Below are positions 1 to 8,040 of a stretch of 21,125 nt of DNA, in pieces. The notes below the pieces were generated by a model. The model was not told the DNA's origin. It did not search any database and saw nothing but the letters and a program-made list of their open reading frames with translations. How positions within the stretch are numbered: position 1 is the first letter of the stretch; each line of letters starts with the position of its first letter. Both the position numbers and the translations under genes were made by a program. Origin of the DNA: Ophioceras dolichostomum. Its lineage: Eukaryota; Ascomycota; Sordariomycetes; Magnaporthales; Ophioceraceae. The stretch spans positions 87,578 to 108,702 of the forward strand of contig PYST01000108.1 of NCBI GenBank assembly GCA_003049485.1, written 5' to 3'.

Positions 1-962
1 CCCCCCCCCCCCACAGGTTCATCGCTGGGAGGACGATGGGGATGGGGATGGAATGGACAAGAGGATGGATGGAGCGGGGAATCCTGGTTTGGGGAAAAGA
101 AGCAATGCAAAAGACCCATGCAGCTTCCTGCGTTCTCCCCTCTCCCCCCATTGTCGGCCCTATTTTCCCTTCAGGGTCAGTTGAGGCTCAAATTTGAGAA
201 AAGCAAAGGATAGGATGCCTTTGTTCCGACAACACGTCCTCAGCCGTCTGTTTCGCGTTGCTGGATGGTCACTTGCGTCAGCTGCAGGCGGGAAATTTCC
301 CTTCGAAGCTTTTACGGGCTTCCAGACGCCTTCTTCTGGGCGTTGATTCGTCTAGCTCGGCCGCCGTCATCATCGGTCTCGCCGCTAAAATTTCGATAGA
401 CAGATGCAGATCAGAGAACGGCCTGCAGCTTTAGTGGGCGAACTAGGGGAATCCCCCAAAAAGGGAATGGACTACAAACTCGCAATTCTCTTGCCACTCA
501 GCAATTGGTCCTGGAGTGCTCGGTCCTCGCAAATGAAGGGAATGATCGATGGACGTTGTTTGTGATGAACAGGGAAGTTGCTTGTACAATATGTACTCGC
601 TAGGCCAGAAACCGGCAGGCATCTATGAAACTCCAGTGACCGATTTCGGGACGAAAATACATAGGCAGGTCATCATCAGTTCGTCCGGTCAGCATCTCGC
701 AGGAGATCTCCTGACTTCGCATCCGGATAACATGTGTACCCACTGTGGGGGGCTTGAGCTGATCCGAAACATGTCGAGGAAAAGAGGCGATGGCATGCAT
801 CTTCAACTTCAGATTCTCACAATAGTGTCAAGCTTGCTGCCCTTCGACCGGATAAGACATTTTCGTCCCACAAAAAACATCCCGTCGATCAGTTCTCCCC
901 GATTCTCGATCAAACGATCGGGCATATATTCCTCAACAAACGCGTAACGATGGAGCGTGTTC

Positions 963-989
963 AGTTCTTACATTTATTATGTAAGAACT
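963..989. repeat. Perfect 11-bp inverted repeat, 5-nt loop
   Basis: AGTTCTTACAT at 963-973 is followed by TTATT and then by its exact reverse complement at 979-989. It is AT-rich and lies in non-coding sequence. It could be a hairpin, a dyad binding site for a dimeric regulator, or a remnant of a small element. Nothing nearby decides between these. Confidence 0.8.
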
Positions 990-2055
990 TCGCCCCAGAA
1001 GTCCACGTGGATTTAAGAAGGGATGGCTGCTGTACCCGCGCCCCTTGTCCAAAACCCCGACCTCTCCTGGACCTTAATATCCCCTCTACCTCACCGAGAT
1101 CCTTCCCGTTTTGTTGCATCATTGTTATTCTGCATCGAATCGTCCCCCCTGCCAGGCGCTGTACTCTCAGGGTTGCCAGAGACCAATATCGAGCAGGCTA
1201 GCCGCTGTTCATCCTCAAGGCAATCTTGCCCCTGACACACCACAGAGTTCGCAACTCGGTTTGGCGGGTTTATGGCAGTCTATATATCATGCTCAAACTT
1301 CTCGCTCCATCACAGCAGTGTCTGGCTTGTTGGCTTTGTCCTCCGTGCTTTCAGTATAGGTAGCCGGAACCGCCATAGTCGCCGGTGCGTCCATCTCAGG
1401 AGCTATCGAGGCTCAACATTTGGAGTGGACGCCCCAGGTCGCCGAGCTGACGAGCCCCCATGGCTCCCTCATCAACCGGGTATGTCTTTCGTCATCCCTG
1501 TATCTGAGGTCGTGGTGCACCAAGATAGGTACCGATCATCGTCGATGGCCAGACACGCCCCGGAAATCATCGGATTAAAGTCTTCTTGAGTTCGCAGGGA
1601 TTGTCGTCGAATGAACCATGCTCGCTGCGTTCGCATTCCCCCAGTAGCTCTGCGACAAAGGATGTTCGTTATTGTTCAAGGCGTGAACTGTAAAACCCTG
1701 GTAGCCATAGTATTAGTAGATGCCTTGCCGGCACTACTGAAACTGGTACTGGCGAGAATTACTGGCAATAATAATGAGGTTGGGCAACAATGAAGCGCAT
1801 TTTCAAGCACAACCAAGGGCTTATTGTCATTATTGATATGCATACTACTAAGACGGCATGACGGAGACGTTTCAAAGGGCGAAGGGAGCAGTGAAACCTT
1901 GTCGGGGGCGCCCTCACAATCGTGAAGGGTGATGGCCATGGTCACCCCATCTTACACAGCAGGATTGCGCAGATGCTAAGTCTGACTAAACAGGAGTGAT
2001 ATGCCGTAAACACCCATGACCTAGAACACCATTGGGGTTACGGTTTGCCTAGCTT

Positions 2056-2063
2056 TGACGTCA
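2056..2063. promoter_or_regulatory. CRE-type palindrome TGACGTCA
   Basis: This is a perfect copy of the 8-bp CRE, the known target of ATF/CREB-type bZIP factors such as fungal AtfA/Atf1. It lies about 850 bp upstream of the kinase start. It is seen directly in the sequence, but its use as a control site is only inferred, since an 8-mer can occur by chance. Confidence 0.35.
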
Positions 2064-2770
2064 AGAAGAACAAAGTGAGTAACCGCGATTGCATTTCATC
2101 TCGCAGCGTGACGAACCATGGTCTATAGGCCTAAATGGGAGCTACATCAAGCAGCAGCGTACCAGGTCACCGGGGATGGCATCAATCGTTGAACCGCTGT
2201 CGAGCATGGCAAACAAAGGCTCTCTGCTCGTTGACGGTGACCACGATGAACACCAGATGGGAATGGGGCACTTCCAGTAGCTTCCAAGATGCGAGCCAGC
2301 GGTGCAAGCAAAACAACCGTGGGAAGCAGACATATGATAGCAGCGCGTAAAAACAGTTCGAGAGCGGCCAATATTACTAGCGCTACAGACGGCACTAGCC
2401 ACAGTGGCTCAGCTTCCCAGAAACTTGAAGTTCTGAGAGACGGCGCAGGCGGTGGGATGGCTGACCTGAGAGGGTCTGGACCGTGGTCATCCGTCTGCCA
2501 GGCCGTAGAACTTTTAACGTTTCGGCAGATGGGCCGGATTTGGGCCTCTCTGGGATTCGAGGAATCAGAATAAGTACCCTGCGGCGTACTGATTGTTTCT
2601 TCTTTGGGGAATTTGCTTATTCGAAAAGGACGCCGGGATGGGCTGGCCGCTCCCACGGCAACCACCACAACATCCGTGGCCGCCGTCGTCCGTCCGGTCT
2701 CGCCGGGCACCTAGCCGGCCCGTCCCCAACCGCTCCAAATTCAAAGTGCACACAAATCTTTTGCTTCCAA

Positions 2771-2789
2771 TTTTTTTTTTAAAAAAAAA
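2771..2789. repeat. T10A9 tract upstream of the kinase gene
   Basis: Ten T residues run directly into nine A residues about 120 bp before the ATG at 2910. A CCAAT pentamer (2768-2772) abuts and overlaps its left edge. dA:dT tracts are known to exclude nucleosomes in fungal promoters, so a promoter role for the kinase gene is plausible. A similar T9-GT-A7 tract sits directly upstream of the ABM-like gene. Confidence 0.5.
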
Positions 2790-2909
2790 GAAAACCAAAC
2801 CTCTCTGAATCCTCATTACGACAACCTCACGACGCTCTACCATCAACCTTGCGAACAACCACGGAAAAGTAGACTTTATTTATATACTTTTAAAAGACTA
2901 TCTATCGAT

Positions 2910-4627
2910 ATGGAGGATGCTACGCCTATTGAGCTTACTACGGATGTCATTCGTGGCATCCTAAGCGGTACGCACTCGCTCCTAGCCAAATCCGCTTTTC
3001 GCGTCTTCGTACACTGACTCCAGGTCGCATGTAGTCATCCCCCACGCCGCCCAGGGCACCCTGGCGCTGGAGCCTCTCGGCCACTCGGACTGGGCAAGGT
3101 TCAGCCGCATCAGGGTGCGGTATGAGGGTGCTGGGGAGGAGAGTTTCTTCATGAAGGTTTGGCTCTGATAGTATCTTATAGACTTCCGTTCCCCCTCCCT
3201 TTTCTCCCTCTCTCTCTCCCCTCCCAGTCCAAGCTAGAAGCATCGTGGCAACTCTGTGACTCGTACTATATAGTAGTTGCTAAAGTATCATAATCTCGTT
3301 TTTATAGGTCTCAATCGGCGTGGAGGGCGACGGGGCGCTGCACGGGGAGTATGAAGCCACCAAGCTCATCCACTCGTTTGCCCCGGACTTCTGCCCCAGA
3401 CCGCTCGGGACCGGCACCTTCGAGGAAGGCGGCATGACCGCGTTCGACAGGACGCAGGAGCAGCACTTCTACATCTGTAGATTCTACGAGCTGCTGCCCG
3501 ACCGAGTGCCGGACCGGGACGAGTTCTGCGAGAAGCTGGCGGCTCTCCACCTGCGCTCCCAGGAGTTGAACCCGTCGACTTGGGCGGAGGCCGAGAGGCC
3601 GGCCGGCGGTAGTTTCGGCTTCCACTGCACGACGTACAACGGGGACCTGCCGCAGGACAACACGTGGGCCGACTCGTGGGAGGAGTTCTTCGCGCGGGCG
3701 CTGAGGCGCATCCTCTCCCTGCGCGAGGAGCGGGCCGGCTGCGCGGACGACGAGCTCGACCGGCTCGTCGGGCCCCTGTTCGACAAGGTCATCCCGCGTC
3801 TGCTGCGTCCCCTAGAAACGGAGGGGAGGGCCGTGTGCCCTACCCTCATACACGGGGACCTGTGGAAGGGCAACGCAGCGGCCCTCTGGGTCTCGGAGGA
3901 GTGCTTGGTCTACGACCCGGCCTCGTTCTGGGGCCATCATGAGTGTATGTTTCCAATGGATAGCCCCTTACACCTTTTCCTGGCAACACCGACTGCGAGA
4001 AGCAAGTGACTAACGAAAGCTGGCCCGTCACACACCTTTTCCCTGCAGACGAGCTGGGCAACTGGCGCCCGCCGCGGAATGGCTTCAGGGATTATATCCC
4101 AGCTTATCTGGCACAGATGCCGTCGTCTGAGCCGGCCGAGGACTGGGACGACCGGAACGCTCTCTACGCGCTGTAGGCTATTTGATTTCAAGAGTGGCTT
4201 TTGGTCGTTGACTCGGCCCTAGTCTGTTTCTAAGGCCTGAAGAGGGACGTACAAAAGAACGCTGACAGCATACTATTGTTCAGGAAATTCAATCTCCAGG
4301 CCGCCGCAATGTTCCCCGTTATGGAGGAACATGGCGCGTTTAAATCGTAAGAACTTGAAGTCTCTCCTTTAAGAAGCCTCTCTTATCCCGCACGAGCCAA
4401 CTATCAGCAGTACTAACTGCCCGCTCTCGACCACCTTAGGGCCAAGGACGAGATACGACGACTAGTAGAGAAGTTTCCGGACGGTTACGTCCCTCCCAGC
4501 GCCACCAACGGTAAGTAGCAGAAATAATACGATAACAAGGGAGTGATGCCTTTCTGAGGTGACGCCTTTCTGATACTGCTACGGTTCAGGTCGCTAACTC
4601 TACAAATAATGTTTTGCAGATAAGTAG
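2910..4627 (+). CDS. Fructosamine/ketosamine-3-kinase family protein
   Basis: Members of this family phosphorylate C3 of sugar adducts on protein or small-molecule amines (fructosamines, ribulosamines), which destabilises them and repairs glycation. They are cytoplasmic and have a protein-kinase-like fold. Exons read as 2910-2967, 3035-3156, 3308-3944, 4049-4172, 4284-4346 and 4440-4510, plus 4620-4627. All junctions keep frame and give 360 aa. K60 in FFMK is the likely ATP-binding lysine. The catalytic motif HGDLWKGN is at residues 242-249 and the metal-binding DPASF starts at D263. FGF..TTYNGDLPQDNTW near 163 and YELGNWR after the third junction are also typical of fungal members. Intron 5 has a perfect TACTAAC branch site (4411-4417). 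Intron 1 has a closer AG (3022-3023) whose use would give a stop within four codons. If the last intron (4511-4619) is kept, the stop is TAG at 4516-4518 instead. The substrate is unknown. Confidence 0.93.
4543..4574 (+). repeat. Tandem 16-bp duplication in the kinase's last intron
   Basis: GTGATGCCTTTCTGAG (4543-4558) is followed directly by GTGACGCCTTTCTGAT (4559-4574), a copy with two differences. It lies inside the putative terminal intron 4511-4619, or in the 3' UTR if that intron is retained. It looks like a small local duplication, with no function indicated. Confidence 0.75.
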
Positions 4628-4675
4628 GGTTGGCCTCTTACGGCCGATACAACGGCATCTCCACACTCTAGCGAT

Positions 4676-4811
4676 GAGCTTGCCAATGAGACTCGGGTTG
4701 GGTCGGCGAGAAGCAGGCTGCGCTCGCTATTCCGAGTGATTGGCGGAACCGTTGATACTCGCACAGCGCGCATGCAGCAATAGCTGTCAGAGCTTGCCCA
4801 ATGAGGTCCGG
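4676..4811 (+). promoter_or_regulatory. CCAAT-box promoter region of the coiled-coil gene
   Basis: Two related 22-bp blocks share GAGCTTGC(C)CAATGAG: 4676-4697 with CCAAT at 4683-4687, and 4790-4811 with CCAAT at 4798-4802. An inverted box, ATTGG, lies between them at 4739-4743. CCAAT boxes are bound by the HAP/CBC complex in filamentous fungi. The region sits between the end of the kinase gene and the CT-rich leader (about 4920-5110) of the next gene, so a promoter role is likely but inferred. Confidence 0.5.
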
Positions 4812-5113
4812 ACGCGTCATACCACAGCTGCTGCATTTTCCAAATCGATCTTGCACGATAGCGTGCCCGCATGGAAGTCGACGGAAACGAGGCGAACCGC
4901 GGGGCATACTTCAGGCAACCTCCGCACCATCTTGTGTCTTCTCTCCTACCTTCCTGTATCTCCCTCCTAACACTCGTCGCCCTCATAGGACACGTTGGTG
5001 CACTCCGCTCCCCTACTTCTTTTGCCTCTGTCCTCATCACCACAGCGCGTTTCCCCTCTTGTCCTCCACCACGATCCCTTGCCCTCGTCTTCTACCATCG
5101 TCCTGCGTCATCA

Positions 5114-6663
5114 ATGGCCTGGAGCGCCAAGAAAATGTCTCCTCGTCTTCCTCCAGATCGTCCAGGAGTGGCCGACGTGGCCAAGACATTCGATTCAAGC
5201 CTGCGGATGGCACATGCCCCCAAAAACGCCGGCAAAAGTCTAGATCCCACGGAGGAGAAGATCATTCTCGGAGGGTACCCGGCCAATGTCAAAACGGGAG
5301 AACAACGACTTGAAGATTCCCGGGTGGTGCGAGTGCCACCCACTGTCCCCCCTCGACCGACTTGTCGCACATGTCAGACTAGCGGCGGCTTGAGCCCTGA
5401 TAAGCACGACAGCCCTTCTCCGGAGCCTGACGACGGGAGTGATGAAGGCATCGATCTCTACAGTGTCTCTAGCGGCTACCTCGCCAAGCACGAACTGGCA
5501 CAAGAGCAGGACGAGACGCCGCGGATCATCGAGGCGTCGGCCGCCAAGTAAGTGACGCCCCTGGTTAGTTCTTCATCCCAAGAGGGTTTATTGTCAACAT
5601 TGGTCACTGATGATTCGCAATGCTCCACGACATAGGAACCTCTCCCACTCCCACCCATCCACCCCTGCCGACGAAGGCATGGCCGCGAAAGTGACGTCTT
5701 GTGAGCAAGCTCTCGACGCCGCGCGTGCCGAGAAAGATATCTTACAAGCGGAGCTTGAGCAGGAGAGGGAAGAGGTGGGCTCGCTTCGAGAGCGGCTCAG
5801 GAAGATTCTCGAAAACGCAGAAAATGATCGAACGCTTCACGAGGCCTACAAGGACCTCGATAGACAGCACATCGACGATCTCAAGAGACACCTCAATGCC
5901 GCACGGTCGAGAGAGCGGGAGTTGGAGGAAAAGCTCAAGCAGAGCCGCGCTACGATCGAGCGGCTGGAGGAAGAGCTTGACAAAGCTAAACGACAGCTCC
6001 GCCAGTCGAAGGACCGCGAGGAAGAGGGCGAGGATACGCGACGTCGCCTCGAGTGGCAGCTCGAGAACCAAAAGCAGGACACGGAGCAAATGCAGCGGAG
6101 CCTGGCCCTCGCCACACAGCAGCAGCAGCAGCAGCAAGAGCACCATGAGCAACTACCAGCGACGACACAGCGACCTCCCCCACAGCATTGTCCACAGTTC
6201 CCACAGATTCCTGCACGCGTCCTCCACCACATCATCGATCGGCGACTGCCAGAGGACCAACGCCTCATCCACGACCTGCACAGGCAGAACGAGGAGATGG
6301 AGTGGAAGAACCAGGCGTACCGCAGAGACAACGAGGCGAAAAGCGCCGAACTCGTCCGCGCCCGGCAGGAAGCGGCAAGGAAGCGGGCGGAGAGCGAGCG
6401 CGCCAGCGAGGCGGCCACTCGGGCGATGCAGCAGCGGGAGGAGGACCGGCGGCAGCTGGCTGAGGTCCAGCAACAACTAACGGAAGCCGAACAGCGACTG
6501 GCGGAATCCGAACAGAAGTACAAGCGATCCGAGCGCGGGCGCGAGCGCGCCGAGCGCAAAGTTGAGAAGCACAAGGAGAAAGAACGGCGCGTGAAATTGC
6601 AGGTTTTTGCTTTCACTCATCTCTCTCTCTCTCTTTCTCTCTCTTTGATCCTCGCTGCAGTAA
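5114..6663 (+). CDS. Coiled-coil protein of unknown function
   Basis: Exons are 5114-5547, 5636-6602 and the stop codon at 6661-6663, giving 467 aa. The first junction rebuilds an AAG Lys codon. The first 145 residues are polar and probably disordered, with many Pro and Ser residues. Residues about 167-305 form a highly charged heptad-like coiled coil rich in E, R, K, Q and L. Seven Gln (306-312; CAG x6 plus CAA) and a Pro/Gln linker follow, and a second coiled coil covers about 350-467. The start at 5114 was chosen because sequence before it is a pyrimidine-rich leader. An in-frame ATG at 4871 would add 81 residues, including a hydrophobic stretch, and is less likely. The last intron (6603-6660) has a poor GTTTTT donor but a good CTGCAG acceptor followed at once by TAA. 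Without splicing the frame runs to 6689 and adds 28 residues. A scaffold or cytoskeletal role is possible, but I recognise no family. Confidence 0.8.
6117..6137 (+). repeat. CAG/CAA repeat encoding poly-Gln
   Basis: Six CAG codons and one CAA encode Q306-Q312 of the coiled-coil protein, between its two coiled-coil blocks. Such a run is prone to length variation between strains. Confidence 0.85.
6620..6646 (+). repeat. CT microsatellite in the last intron of the coiled-coil gene
   Basis: A (CT)n tract with short TTT interruptions serves as the polypyrimidine tract before the acceptor at 6659-6660. If the intron is retained it is translated as alternating Ser-Leu. Confidence 0.85.
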
Positions 6664-6689
6664 TCTGCACTCTGAGGGAAGAAAACTGA

Positions 6690-7132
6690 CCGACTGATCT
6701 CGAAATACCTACGCCAATGACCAGATATCTCGGCCCAATTGTGTCGTAATCCCCGGACTTCCGTTGCACTTAAGGTCAAGCCGCGGATATTGCCGCGTAG
6801 CTTGGCTTAGATAAATGGAGTTGATGCACATCCATGCAAAGAAGGATGGCCTCTTTGGGTTATATCTGCTGAGCCAAAGGGGTCGGTCGTTGTAGTTTAG
6901 TCAGATCTTTTGCGAGTCTTCATGACCATAGCCTTCCACAGCGTTCACAGCTTGGTTTCCTTGCTCGTTTCCAATAACTTAGGGGTATGTATCTCACGAT
7001 ACTAAGCACGCCGCCGTTGCCGCTCGCGTACTTCTCTCTCTTTCTCTCTCTCTCTCTCTCACACACACACAAACAAAGCAGGCTCCTTTTCTCCTCACCT
7101 CGGTCGACAGAAGAATACAATCATTACCCTCA
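6690..7132. other. Convergent intergenic region
   Basis: This stretch lies between the 3' ends of the coiled-coil gene (+) and the ABM-like gene (-). No gene is seen. It holds a composite microsatellite, interrupted CT at 7031-7060 followed by (AC)5 at 7061-7070. Confidence 0.7.
7031..7070 (+). repeat. CT/AC composite microsatellite
   Basis: An interrupted CT run (7031-7060) passes directly into five AC units (7061-7070). It lies in the 3' flank shared by two convergent genes. Confidence 0.85.
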
Positions 7133-8040
7133 TCACACCGTCACCTCAGCGCACCTCAAATGCGCCATCCCCATCTTAGCCAAACCAGGCATGCCCCTCA
7201 TCAGCCCAATATGCTCACGAAACGCCTCCGTGTCCCGAAACCTCATGTGCGCCTCCACGCTCGGCCAGCCGATGAACATCACGAAGCAGCGGCAGGCAGA
7301 CGACGACGACGACGACGACGACGCATCGCCGGAAGCGCCTGGGAGGACGAAGTCGCGCTCGACGGCCCAGCCGTAGCAGGAGCCCAAGAAGTCGGAGCAG
7401 TTGCTGGCCACAAGCGACTTCTCGACGAACTCGGCCGCGCGCCGCGTCACGTCCGCCTCGTCGGCGTCGGATAGTACGTCCGCTGGAAAATACGCCGTTA
7501 GGCACTCCACGACGCCGCGCGAGGACGTCGGATCGGAGAGCGCGGCGGAGACGTGCTTGTTGGAGAAGGTGAAGTCGTCACCACCACTACCACTGGCGAT
7601 AGGCGCTGCTGTGAACTTCTCGAGAGCAATGTATTCCACTGCGTGGTCGCTGTGAGGCAGGCCCCGAGGCAGATTGATCGGAATTGGGGATCATATACGG
7701 TTAGCCAGTGAGACCAGACCATATGAGGGAGCTATGTAGAGTGGCGACGGGAGTGAGTGAGCGGCTTTGATGGCGATAAGAAAAGAAGAAGAAGTTTTCG
7801 ACAGGAAACTCACGGATCATTCAGCCACGCTTCGTGGGCCTCGAGCGACTCCCACTCCATGAACCCCCAGACGTGCGAAGGGTTCTCGACCTCGATCGCC
7901 CAAGTGGCGCGCTGGGCGGCGCCGGGGCGAGCGAGGGCTCTGCCGAAGAGCGCCTGGGCGAACTGCTCCGCCTCCGGGGTGCCGTGCTCGAATTTCACGT
8001 CGGGCTTGAGGACGAGGCGGAAGAATTCGGTGATCGTCAT
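7133..8040 (-). CDS. Two-copy ABM-like (dimeric alpha-beta barrel) protein
   Basis: Exon 1 is 8040-7814 and exon 2 is 7649-7133. The 164-nt intron has a GTGAGT donor and a CCTCACAG acceptor, and the junction rebuilds a Pro codon (LNDP|DHAVEY). The product is 247 aa. The look is that of the ferredoxin-like antibiotic biosynthesis monooxygenase/EthD superfamily found in many fungal proteins of unknown role. The two halves resemble each other: WAIEVEN (from W47) and WESLEAH (63-69) in the first, WAVERDF (from W170) and WPSVEAH (204-210) in the second. An eight-Ser run (186-193) sits in a loop of the second half and is coded by a GAC microsatellite on the opposite strand. No signal peptide or membrane segment is seen, so it is probably soluble. 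Catalysis is not shown, as members of this fold can be cofactor-free oxygenases or non-enzymatic. The ATG at 8040 directly follows a T/A-rich tract. Confidence 0.82.
7299..7322 (+). repeat. (GAC)8 microsatellite
   Basis: Eight perfect GAC units lie within exon 2 of the minus-strand ABM-like gene, where they encode a poly-Ser run in a loop. The repeat is likely to vary in length between strains. Confidence 0.9.

Larger units (their letters stand above)
1..2909. other. Intergenic region left of the kinase gene
   Basis: No convincing gene is seen. The longest plus-strand ATG frame (549-947, 132 codons) resembles no family I know and lacks a clear coding texture. A minus-strand open frame at 2147-2710 has one hydrophobic stretch but no ATG before its last few codons. 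The stretch starts with 12 C residues and contains a perfect inverted repeat (963-989), a CRE-type octamer (2056-2063) and a T10A9 tract (2771-2789), listed separately. The last 120 bp or so are rich in C, T and A and look like the promoter and leader of the gene starting at 2910. Confidence 0.6.

Noticed and set aside
549..947. 132-codon plus-strand ATG frame
   Set aside because: No recognisable motif or domain. Its length is within what chance gives at this base composition.
2147..2710. 187-codon minus-strand open frame with a hydrophobic stretch
   Set aside because: It begins at GTG with no ATG until close to its end. No family resemblance, and no splice partner found.
4871..5113. In-frame upstream ATG that would add a signal-peptide-like segment to the coiled-coil protein
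   Set aside because: The stretch is mostly a pyrimidine-rich leader. ATG 5114 has a better context (TCAATGGC) and begins protein-like sequence.
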